DNA of 64,000 nt, taken from Litoditis marina. Its lineage: Eukaryota; Nematoda; Chromadorea; Rhabditida; Rhabditidae. Location: the NCBI GenBank assembly GCA_964036275.1, contig OZ038440.1, positions 8,283,690 through 8,347,689 of the forward strand, given 5' to 3'. Both the position numbers and the translations under genes were made by a program. The notes below the pieces were generated by a model. It searched no databases. It saw nothing but the letters and a program-made list of their open reading frames with translations, and had not been told where the DNA came from. Positions 52,931-64,000 of the stretch are shown one piece after another (within the stretch, counting starts at the first letter, position 1; every line of letters begins with the position of its first letter).

Positions 52931-53324
52931 CCATATGTGGTGATTCTAATTCATGCCGTCGCGGACCGTCTGGTTATCTGACACGATCAAATAGTCGGCA
53001 TCCCCCGGGAAAAGGGGGCGTGTCCAACCGATTAGAGGGCATTCATAAATGGTTATAGATGATGCTCATATTTGAATTGTAGTTTGCTCTCCCATGCGCA
53101 ACATTGTGTTTTTCACTAACTATACACTGTTAGTTCATAAATTTATCAGTAATAATCTGTGTATTATTTCGGATTGAACACCAATTTTAATATACACATT
53201 TTTGGAGTTTCATCGTATGATTGAACAGCTATGTTTACTGTTTTGTTTTTCCACATCTAATTTTTGTGTGTTTTTTGAGGTCAGATCCATGTGCTTTTGT
53301 GTAATGAGAAAAGTATGTTTCAGC

Positions 53325-56300
53325 ATGAATTATGTTATATTTCTAATATTACTACCATTGGTTTTCTGTGCTTCGAGCAAACGAGGAAAATGTGCTCTAG
53401 AGTGTTATTCGAGGTGTATGCTCTCTGGAACGGTGAGTTCGATAAACTCTCTCCAAAATAAAGTTTTCTCAAAATTTTGAACTACTCTAAAAACTGTTAC
53501 GGAACACTTAGCAACCTTCCATTATAACGTTTCGATTCGTACTGCATCAATTTATGATCGACTCTATCATCAGCAAGGATTGGTTCTTTTGCCTGTGGCG
53601 ATTTCTCCAGTAAATATGGTTTTTGGGAAGTTCCTTGGGGGAGTGTTTTCGGAGCTCGTTTCTACCTAAGTGAGGAGAGATTCTAGTCTCGCAAAGTGCT
53701 GGCACAACGTAAATGATTCTGAGCTATTTTTCATTCAGTTTTCATCTTATTAACTGTTCTAAGGTGTCTGTTTGTTTTGGTTCCAACCAAGTGTTCTGTT
53801 GCGAAACCAAACGACGCCTTTTTTGGTCCCTTTGACCCCGTTAGTGATTGTCGCCAATTTCAAATCTAAAAACATAGTAACCGATTCATATATAAAACAC
53901 TCAGATAAACAAAGTGTACCTAATTGTTCCCGGAAGTTATCCGAATAATTTGTTGTGCCTTTCGAAGGATGGGGTCAGTATTAAATGGTCTCTCAAATCG
54001 CGGGAACTCAATCCCCCCATTGTATTATGCTATATAGAACGGAAGGATCTCGGTTTAATAAACTGTTGAAGCACAGTTGAAAACATGCGAGATTTTAGTT
54101 CGATCAGGGTTCAAGGGGTGCATTGCTAATTTCTTGTTTTTCTTTACCACCAAAACGTCTAAATTTCGAAATAAGCTGAAGAAGACCGAATATATGTTCA
54201 TGAAAACGTGATAAGCGTCGAGTTCACATTTGATGGTCTGCCCTAGTAATCGGAATACGAGAGTTCCAACACCGGTCTTCCTAGAGATGGGGACGCACGA
54301 GGAATACAAGTCACAATGATCAACATATTATATAAAGATGTTTTATAACACACTTTTGTATTCAAAATGATACCATAGCTTTCAAGTTTTCAGCCTTCCG
54401 CCGTACATTGCAACTGTGTAGTGAACAAGAAAGAACAAATATGTGATTCAATAGATCAGAAGTTAACGAAAGGTGAGTGTTAAGATTAACTCCGATTGGA
54501 AACAATCGACATCGTGAAGAAATAGAAATAGAACATCGTCTAGGAACTTGGATAATAGTAGCGTCTACTTTTTCACCAGTCTTATGAAATTAGCACTCTG
54601 ACCAGTTCTGCGGTACAATAATCGGTAAAATCTAATTTACTAACGCAAGTGTACGTTGAATGTGACTTAGCTGTAATTTGATCTGACACCACCGAGTGAG
54701 TCTCAATCTCCAGCCAGAATAACACAGACATCAAATAACAAAACAGAAATGCAGAGAAACACTTCGCCTGTTCTCAATTTGAACCGATACTTGATTTTAT
54801 CGTGAAGAGAACCCAAACCCTAAACATTTCTACTCGATTTTCTATACGGTGTAATAGGTTTGAAGTTAGATCCCGTTGCTTTTCATTCTAATCATTCTAT
54901 TCCAGCGAGTATAATAGGCACCGCGCCAATGGTCTCCTCAGAATACGTGGACTCGCACTCCATTCAACTGCAGCTGCCGGCACATCCAGCCGCTTTCGCC
55001 TACATCTTTGAATATTCCACAATTAGCACGGATCCAGACGACTGGTATTTTGCGGTGAGACAATCACAAACTACACAAAATGTCATCACAAAACCGGATC
55101 CTTTCTGACAATGAAAAGTAGGAATTAATGAGTACTTCGAGTTTCTATGCGTACTTATATCAAGTGAGTGTCTTCTTGAGATCCAAACTTCGAAATTGTA
55201 AGAAAAACCAAAATTTTTTCAGCACCTTGATGTCATGATATCAGTTTTATTGAGTTAGAGTTTTTTCATTATTCTTTTAGCACAAAACCTAACACAAAGC
55301 CTTCGTGAAAATGAAAATTAGGAATTAGGAAAAATACTCTGAAGTTCTGATAGTAATATCATATCGTTGTCTTTTTGATTATAATGTTTGTTCAGGGCGC
55401 CTCAATCAATCCCTCAGTAACATTCACAATTCTGGACCCGTGTCGAGACTATCAGTTCAGGTTTGTAAAATGACGTGAAAACAAACGAATCTAGTGTACA
55501 ATGTAGTAAAGTGCACAGTAATTGGCGAAAAAAGTGTCTGACCTGTTTTGGAAGTTACTTACCAGAGCCAATTATACTCGACTTTTTCATTTGAAGTGCT
55601 GCGCTCTGTAAAATTAAGTACGCTACTATTCGGATGAAAAGCCTAAATTGAGTTGTAGTTTGACTCGCAAACAACAAACAAGTTTCGGATTCGACCGAGA
55701 ACGTATCAGAATCAAATTACAATAACAACTGCATTTCCTCGAACTCTCAAGAATGAAATGAACAGAAGAAATGAGAAAAAAATAGTTTATAGTGATGGAT
55801 ATTATATTATGTTGAAATCGAATTATCTCGCCTGGTACTGAATACTAATACGTTCATAATTATAATTTATTATTTAAACAAACGACAAAATTAGGTTCGC
55901 TTGGAGAATTCCAATCAACCTTAGTGTGTTCAGGGTGATAACCGTGATCCGTAGTACTGATCCGGATGATCTGTTCGTCATCTACCGCCCCAGGCCCATT
56001 CCGGTCGAACTACCTCCGTTTATACTCGATGCTGAGAAGGTACATTTTCCTTGTTTCAATGTTTCTATTGTTTTGAAAAGTTGTTTTGAATGTAAACTAA
56101 AAATAATATTTCTTATTTCATCATTGCATTAATCAGTGTGTCGAGTTCTCGGACTTTTTCCTTCTGACTTTGATTCAAGAATCAAAATTTATTCGATTCA
56201 CTTTTTATCGTTTGAAGGCGGTGTTTCTTTGAAGTTCTCTCAAACATGCGGTTTCAGATCGTAGTCGAAGCACCTACGCTGAACGCAACTACCGATCTCA

Positions 56301-59300
56301 TCAAGCTCTATGTGAAATGGAAACTGCCAGTGTGAGAACTCATTGTTTTGTTTGGTTACAACGTGAATGAAATACCATATGTGAAACAGCCAATACTAAA
56401 TGACAGGTTTTTCATGAAATAATTACAACTGAATGTAAAGAAAAGTGTCATATTATATCGTGATAACCTTCGACCTTGAATGAAGTTTTTTCTATGGCGA
56501 GTCATTTTCTACTAGAATAAAATTCTCTAGTTTCTCAATGCAATGTTTCCAGAGGTTATTCCGATTCGGACATATATGGCTATGAGGCCCCGGCCCTCTA
56601 TCCTATGCAATGTCGCACACCAGAACAGGATCTACCACAACCAAGAATAGTGAGTCGAATTGAAAAAAGTATAACTTCTCTTATTGGTTAAAGAATCCGT
56701 CCCGCTTTAATTTTGACTTTTGAGTTAACAAACTGACCCTATGGTAAATGAAAAACCATTATCAAAAATATATACTTTTATATCCCTATCTTGCTTCGTT
56801 TTCTCAGAGAAGCGGCTTACGTAATGACACCGATAGGGGAGTTGCGTACGGGGTACGCTCAAAACAGCCTATAGAAGTGCGAAAATGATTTCAAAACACT
56901 CAATCACATACGAATACACAATTAGGGACTGAAAAATGAAAATAAAGCTGGATGTAAATAAACCAAGTCAAGTTGCGTCACAGTGAAAATGTTCATGTCC
57001 CCTTCTTTATTGCTTGATGTTATGCAAATTTTACAAATTTTCAATCAGAAGGTTTTGTCGTGGTCTATGGGAAGACATTAGGAATCTTTTTTGGGCTTTT
57101 TAAATTTTTCGTGAAATTCAAATTATAGCGGCACGGTTTCTTTAAGTATGTAACTACGAGTCTGTCGTTATTTTTGTAGAGTCTGCTTTTTTTGTATTCA
57201 GTTTGGAAGCTGTAAATGTGTAGAATTTGTGAAGTGAAGAGGGAACATGAATAGAGTTGTAAAATGCAGCACAAGTAGGAATACCGACCCATCAAATGAT
57301 ACCAGGACAAAGAGCTTCATAGAGGCTTACCAAATTCATGTTGTTGTTGATCTGCAAAGATATCATAACTTGATATGAAATAAGACAGACGACGTTCTTA
57401 GTTTCGTGAGTGTAATTGTTCCTCATCAGAACCTTAGCTTAGATTCTGTGTTTTCCTGTTTTGCATTGAAATCAAATGTTGTAGGAGATAGTTCGTGGAG
57501 GTGGTCGACTAGCCGTCACCCTGCCGTCAGTTATTCTCGAGGCCCGATGCAGACTCTGGGTGGAGGTGAAAATGTTACCGAGGTACTTTCGATTTTTCAT
57601 GTTGTGTTGGCGAAAGTGTGAAATGAACTGATGATTAAATGATTAAAAACCCAGATTAGAAACAACACGCCTACACCGTAGTGGTGCAACTTCATCGGGT
57701 ATCTTCGTTTTTGTCGAAAAAAAGTTATGAGTAGATTCATTTGACTGGAAATGAGAACTCAATGAGTCACATCACTGAAAGTAAACGCAAAAACATAGCA
57801 GAATCACATAGAAGCAACGCATTCCAGATGTATTCGTTTGGAGCCGTTTAGCATTCAGAAGAGCATCGAAATCGACTGTAACAAACGTCCTGAAATGGAC
57901 GTATGTAAGAAAGGTAGAACTCTTTTGATTTTCAACCCACCACGCACTAAAAAATTGTTTTCTGTGTGCCCCAGAAATTTCACCTATTTTCGTTACGTCT
58001 CAGCCGTTTCATAGCCATTGGCCGATAATTTTCCAAATCTGTCAAAAGTTTTCACGTCATCGTTTCTCAGAACTACTTCAAAGTCCTATCTCTATATTAA
58101 CAAAATTAAAAATTCTCCCTTCGATACCTATCGGTTTTTTTTCAGATGAGAACCCAATGTGCACTGATATAATCGACATTTGGGGCGCCAGTGGAGAGGC
58201 TAAAATAGCGTGGGAATCTCCAAACGGGGTGAAGCCTCTCTACTATCATCTGCGCTATGGACCAGCAGAGAAAAAGGTAGATCATAAAAAAATATCAACT
58301 CAGTGTAATACAACACAAACACAAACCAATAAATCGTCCGTGAAACGTGTAAAAACGCACGTTATATCACCCTATTAGTGACTATTTCCTTTACTGTTCG
58401 CCGAGCTTCTATATTTCAGGGTGTAGCTCCATTCATCACTTGGCAATTGAAGTCGAAAAAGAACGTGAAGGTAGAAAGCGGAGTGAAATCGGTCACACTG
58501 AACATTCCGGAAAAGCAGAACTATGGAGTTCAGGTCAGCTCCAAAACAACTCAAAAACTGTGAAACTAAACATTCTAAACGTGTACCTTCGTTTACACAA
58601 GTAGTTTCGGGTCTATAAGTAGGTTAGTGATAAGTGTTTTCCTAGATCACTAGGAATGTTAAATTGGTTTTATCCACTATGTTATACGGCGTTTTATCGG
58701 GTTCCAGCTCAGCCAGCATTGAGTTTCAATGTACATACTTTTCTGCTGTGTTTCAGGTATGCGCCATTCTGACTCAACAAAGGAAACATCCGAAATTCGG
58801 TGTGATCAAAGTGACGCCCTTCCGCTGTGAAGCCTGCAAAATGAAAGGTAATAAAATATACTACTATTAAGATTTTAAAAAATTTGAGTGCCATTTATCT
58901 TGTTCCAGGGTTACTTAGAACGTGTAGAACACGCCAGAATCCTCCCGAGTCAAATTATGAATTCGCTGGGTGATGTCTCTTTACATGTCACGTGACTATT
59001 TTAATTTTTCTATCACAAAATAGATGGAACAAAAACCACTGTCAGAACCAATCGAAGAACCTAATTTGTTTGTCATTACTATATAGTTTTATGGTCAATA
59101 GATAAAAAAGGTTGTGTTTTGTAGTTTGATCCCGTTGATTTCGGTTGGAAGTCAAAATGAATTCCGTGTTAAAGGGACCGTACCTCTTTAATGTGCAATG
59201 TAGGTAAATTTTGAAAGAAAAAAATCATTTATTCTGTTTTGAGATAAAAGTTCATACCGTACGTACAAAAAGTTCCAAAAACCACATTATTACGGAGCAA

Positions 59301-62300
59301 ATAAGAAGCCAACAGGATTTGCGTTACTGTAATGCAGCGATCCTTAATCTATCACTGCTTTGTAGTTTTCATGATATTCAGAAATCTTTTTTCACAGATT
59401 TCAAATTGGTAATTTTGGCCATGTTTTGACTATGGTTTCGTATGGTTTCGTAACTTTATGGACATTTTGAAAATTTTGTACGTAGGTGAACTCGGCGGTG
59501 TATGTACATGCGCGTGGTCGCGTCACATTTTTGAGAACACGGAGCAAGACAGGCAGTCGACACCTATATGAATGATTTCGGTTTTTTGATGTGAACAATA
59601 TCGACTAATCAGCTCGAACCTCCAAATTAAAGAGGAACGGTCCCTTTAAGCGATCAGACTAAAACTCCAATTTGTCACTCCCTATAGCTAAACGGACGTT
59701 CAACGCTTGCACAGGTAGCTGCAGCGACCACTGCAATAAAATAGAAGGGGAAGACGTGCACAACGAAAGTTGGAATATAACCAAGAACCTGATACCTGAG
59801 AACAAGAAACTTGGAGAGGATGGAGGAAAAGAGGTGAGTTTTAACAAGAAATGGAGCGCACACCAAAAAATCATGAATGAACACGTAATCGATAAGATTC
59901 ACTATTCAGAAGTTTACGAATTTATATATTGGTTGATAAATTGTTGTAATCGTCAATATTCCATGTAATAATTTTTGAGTGTTCTCACGACACATTAGTT
60001 TGAAAAGCTAAAGTTTATAAAGAAGAGAAACTGTTGCAGCCCTCTTCTTCCCAAACAGTACTTCGAATGGAAACGGATCTGATCGTAGCTGCTGGCACCC
60101 TGCAGGCACCCACAAACATATCTACATCAAAGGTTATATTTACTTCCGATAGGGTTCACCCTCCGGGAATAATCCAATCCTCGCTGTAGTTTGATCACGA
60201 TACACGTTATAGTTTTTGACTTTTAACCGGAAGCAACGGGATCTAATTACAAACACAGCGGGATAGGTTGAGATGCACCGTATAGATTGTGTTGTAGAGA
60301 GAAACCCTATGATGAAAACAATAACTTAAATGTTTTGCCAAAGTGTTCCAACGTCAAGAACTACTACTTGAAACTTGAATTGCTCACTAGAAGTTCTAGT
60401 CTAGTTTACGCGAGTGGAATGCGGTTAAACCGAGGCTGAATTGAAGAGAAGTTTATAAAGTGATTGCGCACAAACATCGTTCAACGCTTCAGTTGCTCTG
60501 TTATCTTGATCTAATAGAAGTAATAAGAGTAAAATACAATTGAGCTATTACAAGATTCTTCAGCAAACTATAGGTTTTGTCAAACCGTTGTGGACACCGT
60601 ACCATCGATTTTGTGAGGGGCGGGGTTTGGCGAGGAGCCAGCTAGTCTGCGTATCATTGATCTACACACTCTCTCAACTGCTGGCAAGTTATCAACGACC
60701 GCTCGCCTCGCATCGCTCAATCAATCGAACCCTCTGCTGTCTTTATGGGGAAAATGGCGACTATAATCTCTTTTTGGTGTAATTGAAGGTGGTCTGACAG
60801 GAACCGAATCTCATGCCTTGTGCTCCACGGTTAATTCCGTCGCTCCAATGCAAATGCGGTACAAACACTAATTTATTGATACTTTGTAGATCATTTAATT
60901 ACAATTTATTAGCGGAGATTCGAAAATTTCGTTTTTGAGGTGCATTTGCGTTGGAGCCATTGAATCAATCGTGGAGAGCAAGGCCTGAGATTCGTTTCCT
61001 GTCAGGCCATATTTAACAGAAAATCATCCGTTCCATTCCAGAATTCTCCACCTGAGCCGATTTCACTGGACCGCGCTGGAGAGATCAACAACAGTGCTCA
61101 ACCGGGAGAAGAATCCAAAAAAGAAACTCCAACACCCGAACAAACTTTAGAAGATGTCAAGGATACTTTGCATTCTAGCGCACACCCGGTGGAAGCTATT
61201 TTGGAACCAAAAACAGATGATGAAACATCAGTCATATCTGGTACCTCAAATGATACTATGGAGGATTTAAAAACAGAGATTTCTGGTGATAAGAGTTTGG
61301 AGACTATAGAGAATGTCACTGAAAAAGCTGACAAGTCAACACTTTCTGAAGACAATGAGGAAAGCCAGCCCAAAGTTGAGGAGGAACCTGCAAAAGGTGA
61401 GAAAGTTTAGATAGTACTTTGTGAAATTGAGGAAACTCACTAAATGTTTTTCATCCATAAAATACACAATTCGTAGTTTTGCATCATTATCCATAAGAAC
61501 CGATTGGGACACTACGATTGATATACAATTCATCTAAATAACCAAAAGAGTCAGAGTTATTATATTTCCAGACGAATCAGATGAGAGGGAGACTGAGATT
61601 GAAACGGACGAGCCCGACGAAAAACGGGAGGATATTGGAGTAGAAAAGGACTCAGACCAATCGAGTGAACGGATTCCACTCCCGGAAGAACTGGAGAAGT
61701 CCCTGAGGTCGCTAGAAACGGCTATGGAACTACGCGGAGAGGACCCGGAGAGGTATATAAAGTTTTTCAAACCGTTGTTGAAACTGTGCGATCGAATGTG
61801 ACTAGCCCCTACTATTCTGTGTATTTTTTTTTATCGATTCGACCTTCGCTGTCTTTGTCGAGAAAATGAACGCTGTGTATTCTCGTTGCGGTTTCCAGTT
61901 GGACTAGGGCTTCGTGCGCATCACACTTTCAAGTGTGTTTTTTGCAAAAGTTTAAAGCCTAATTTACATAATTTTTGAGCGGTTTTTCACTGTTAGAAAT
62001 CTTGTTCTGAAACATATATAGATTGCGATGTGTTCACGTAATGTGAACGCTAGAAAATAGTCACTTCACCTAGACACTTTCTAAATCCACAAATTTGAAG
62101 AATTTATGGAAGTGTGACTATTATTCTTTCACTTTTTCCAGTTTTCTGCCTGATTTTCCCATGGACGCAGAAGCAAATGAAGATATGACTCTGGAGAATG
62201 TGTCCCTTTCCGAACGATCGAATGCGGACGCACGGAGTGACGCGGCTGATGAACAACAGCAACAACAAAAACAACAAAAACCGAATGTAAGTAGTTTCAA

Positions 62301-63884
62301 AAAGTGTACCAACCAACCAAGAAACAGTTACTACATTCGTTTTAGGCTGAGCAACAATGCCGAATGAAGGATATTATTTTCCCAAGCTAAATGCCGATTT
62401 GTGGATGTATCATTTCTGTTTTTATAAAAACACTTTTTACAGGTGCTGACGCTGACTGCCTACAACCCTACAGAAATCACCAGTAAATCGTCAGAAGCAA
62501 AGGTAATACTGACGTTTGCTAAATCAATAATCGAGCTGACCGAATAAATGAACGGAATAAAAAATAAAAAGCTGACCGGATAGACCCATAATACTGTGCT
62601 GTATTATACGAAGTTCTGTGTGAGATTAAAATTCACGGGTCTGTTATGATGGTCTGTTACTGAACTTTATTCGATAGTCGCCCTTAAAGAGGTAAAAACA
62701 TCAAATTTATATCGTTTTTGTTTTGTTAGATTGAAAAGATGGTGGTTTCAGCGTGGTCGCTCTCAAGCTCAAACAAAATCATCTATCTAAATATATTTAC
62801 TTAAATTCACTCCTTAATAGGCTCACGGGATCAAACTACATGTGCTGGACGACGAGAAAGAGCCAGCTCCCTCCGAGAAATGGAAGAAGTGTCTTCTAAA
62901 GTCTGGAATCGTTTGCGAGTTTGGATGTGAAACAAGAATTACGTGAGTTCGCACGCGTTGATGACATGATCACCTACGCATTTCTGACGCAATATATTTC
63001 CTATAAACCCATCTGAGCAGGTTCTCACTGATTTTGGCTTACTGAACGAGATGCTCTAAAGAAGAATAACATAGATTTCTTTGCGTATCCAATTTTTTGT
63101 GGTGTCCACACGTTTTCTGACCAACATTGTGGCTCGAGCAATTCAAATTCAAATTTTTTTTTACATTAAGCCAATAAAAGTTATGTTTTTTTCTCTTCAG
63201 CTGTCTCTGCCCTCTCAAAACACACGTTCTATTGTCGAGCGGAGGCTGTGTACTGAAGGACCGTATTTCGTCGTCGTGTCTCCGAAAAAGTGACGTCAAC
63301 GCAACTTGGGATCCAATCACCATGAATATCCTGGTAATTACCCCTATTTACGAGTGCTCACAACTCAGTTACCATAATAGTAATAACATTCATTATTAGT
63401 GAGATAGCAACATTATCTTGAGTAATGTGAGTGAAAGTAACATGAAAATATGCTTTTTTCTGTAATAAATGACATCTACTGATGCTGTTCGCCACATAAC
63501 GAATACCTCGCTATCACAAAGTAAATAGGATGAGCAGATGGAAAATTGTTGAATGCACACAAATCTATGCTTTCAGCGTTTTCGTTTTCACTGGTGATAC
63601 AAACCACATTGAATATAACTGTTTATTGCTATTATCACTATTTATTGATATAGTTTCGTTTCATGAGTGTTTTTCTTTTCAAAACTAACGAACATAACTT
63701 TTTTTGTCAGGTTCACAGTCCCGCAGCCAGCAACCACATTCGTAGCATGGCATCTGCAGACCGACTATTCGTGGAATTCGGTCGAGTTCGAAACGAACAC
63801 ATTCTGATGAGGAAGGGAAATCGCACTCTGGGCGGATTCGTATTCGATCAGAAAATAACACACAAAATGGTCATGGGCACTGAG
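53325..63884 (+). CDS. Large secreted/membrane protein with signal peptide, Cys modules and fibronectin-III-like domains, 5' part
   Basis: Twenty-one exons join in phase: 53325-53432, 54394-54472, 54906-55054, 55396-55460, 55934-56039, 56258-56331, 56553-56649, 57485-57582, 57828-57913, 58146-58276, 58420-58533, 58757-58847, 59688-59833, 60040-60132, 61042-61396, 61572-61752, 62142-62286, 62443-62502, 62821-62942, 63201-63333, 63711-63884 (869 codons; continues past the right edge). MNYVIFLILLPLVFCASS is a signal peptide, with its ATG one base after a TTTCAG acceptor. Residues 23-52 hold six Cys (CALECYSRC...CNC...C). FN3-like beta repeats follow (DPCRDYQFRVITV; LYVKWKLP; AKIAWESPNGV...YYHLRYGP...YGVQVCAI). 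A Ser/Glu/Asp-rich, probably disordered segment spans about residues 480-725 and ends with a Gln run. A second Cys module (CLLKSG...CEFGC...CLCP) precedes another FN3-like strand (RLFVEFGRVR). A cell-surface or matrix role is inferred. Anosmin-like or receptor-type proteins are alternatives, and no name is assigned. Confidence 0.85.
55650..55735. repeat. TGTAGTTTGAC-family foldback in FN3-gene intron
   Basis: TTGTAGTTTGACTCGC to AGAATCAAATTACAATAAC, with a central TTCGGATTCGACCGAGAACG. Confidence 0.65.
56688..57145. mobile_element. TTAA-flanked MITE, diverged copy D (FN3-gene intron)
   Basis: TTAAAGAATCCGTCCCGCTTTAAT at the left and ATAGCGGCACGGTTTCTTTAA at the right, both abutting TTAA. The end pattern matches copies A-C with more differences, so it is probably older. 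Confidence 0.65.
59110..59160. repeat. Partial TGTAGTTTGATC-family end
   Basis: TTTTGTAGTTTGATCCCGTTGA followed by TTTCGGTTGG. The matching inverted end is missing, possibly interrupted by the TTAA element that begins at 59169. Confidence 0.5.
59169..59649. mobile_element. TTAA-flanked MITE, copy C (FN3-gene intron)
   Basis: TTAAAGGGACCGTACCTCTTTAAT and ATTAAAGAGGAACGGTCCCTTTAA are near-perfect inverted ends, 481 bp apart in total. The interior differs from copies A and B. It ends 38 bases before the exon at 59688. Confidence 0.85.
60184..60262. repeat. TGTAGTTTGATC-family foldback in FN3-gene intron
   Basis: CTGTAGTTTGATCACG to GGGATCTAATTACAAACACAG, with a central GACTTTTAACCGGAAGCAA. Confidence 0.7.
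60790..61009. mobile_element. 220-bp MITE with about 67-bp inverted arms (FN3-gene intron)
   Basis: The left end TGGTCTGACAGGAACCGAAT and right end ATTCGTTTCCTGTCAGGCCA are inverted. The pairing continues inward through CTCATGCCTTGTGCTCCACG and TCCAATGCAAATGC (right: GCATTTGCGTTGGA) with mismatches. It ends 32 bases before the exon at 61042. Confidence 0.87.
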
Positions 63885-64000
63885 GTACGGTCTTTGTTGC
63901 GTTAACAAGGACTCATACTAAAACTTCTTCAACAATGTAAATAGTATTTGCTTTCTACCCAAATTTGAGCCAAATTTCATAACCACATTTAAGCTGTTCG

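Noticed and set aside
59659..59902. Minus-strand hydrophobic frames
   Set aside because: Antisense shadow of the FN3-gene exon 59688-59833.

Overview
The window looks like nuclear DNA of a Caenorhabditis-type nematode. Splice acceptors are the worm TTTTCAG kind, several ATGs follow an acceptor-like site as expected for spliced-leader trans-splicing, the base composition is AT-rich, and small foldback elements fill introns and intergenic DNA. No tRNA, rRNA or CRISPR array was seen. The organism call is an inference from these traits and from the protein families; no species is proposed.

Left part, 1-25.5 kb, minus strand: one very long gene for a Smaug/SAMD4-type RNA-binding protein. Nine coding exons can be joined with consistent phase, and the gene runs off the left edge. 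Three introns are huge for a worm (about 5, 8.5 and 9.8 kb). The 9.8 kb intron carries a complete LTR element (4743-9402). Its 549-bp LTRs differ at one base and it is flanked by a GATG duplication. Its 3.5 kb interior has no usable reading frame, so it appears to be a recent non-autonomous retrotransposon.

Middle, 25.5-42.6 kb: gene-poor and repeat-rich. It contains a degenerate tandem array, polypurine tracts, several foldback/MITE families, long poly-G tracts and a few weak reading frames.

Right part, plus strand: a complete 15-exon flavin monoamine oxidase (42613-49782, 571 codons plus stop) of the mitochondrial MAO type. It has the FAD-linking GGC cysteine and a C-terminal membrane tail, but a Pro replaces the Tyr of the substrate-side aromatic cage. 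After a 3.5 kb gap comes the 5' part of a large secreted or membrane protein (53325 to beyond the right edge). Twenty-one exons join in frame (869 codons). They encode a signal peptide, a Cys module, fibronectin-III-like domains, a long acidic disordered region, and then a second Cys module and probable FN3 start.

The three genes show no operon organisation: the first is divergent from the other two, and the last two are 3.5 kb apart. The shared theme of the window is intron and spacer growth by short palindromic elements (TTAA-flanked, TGTAGTTTGATC-ended and CATGAG-rich families). Some lie within about 30-40 bp of an exon.
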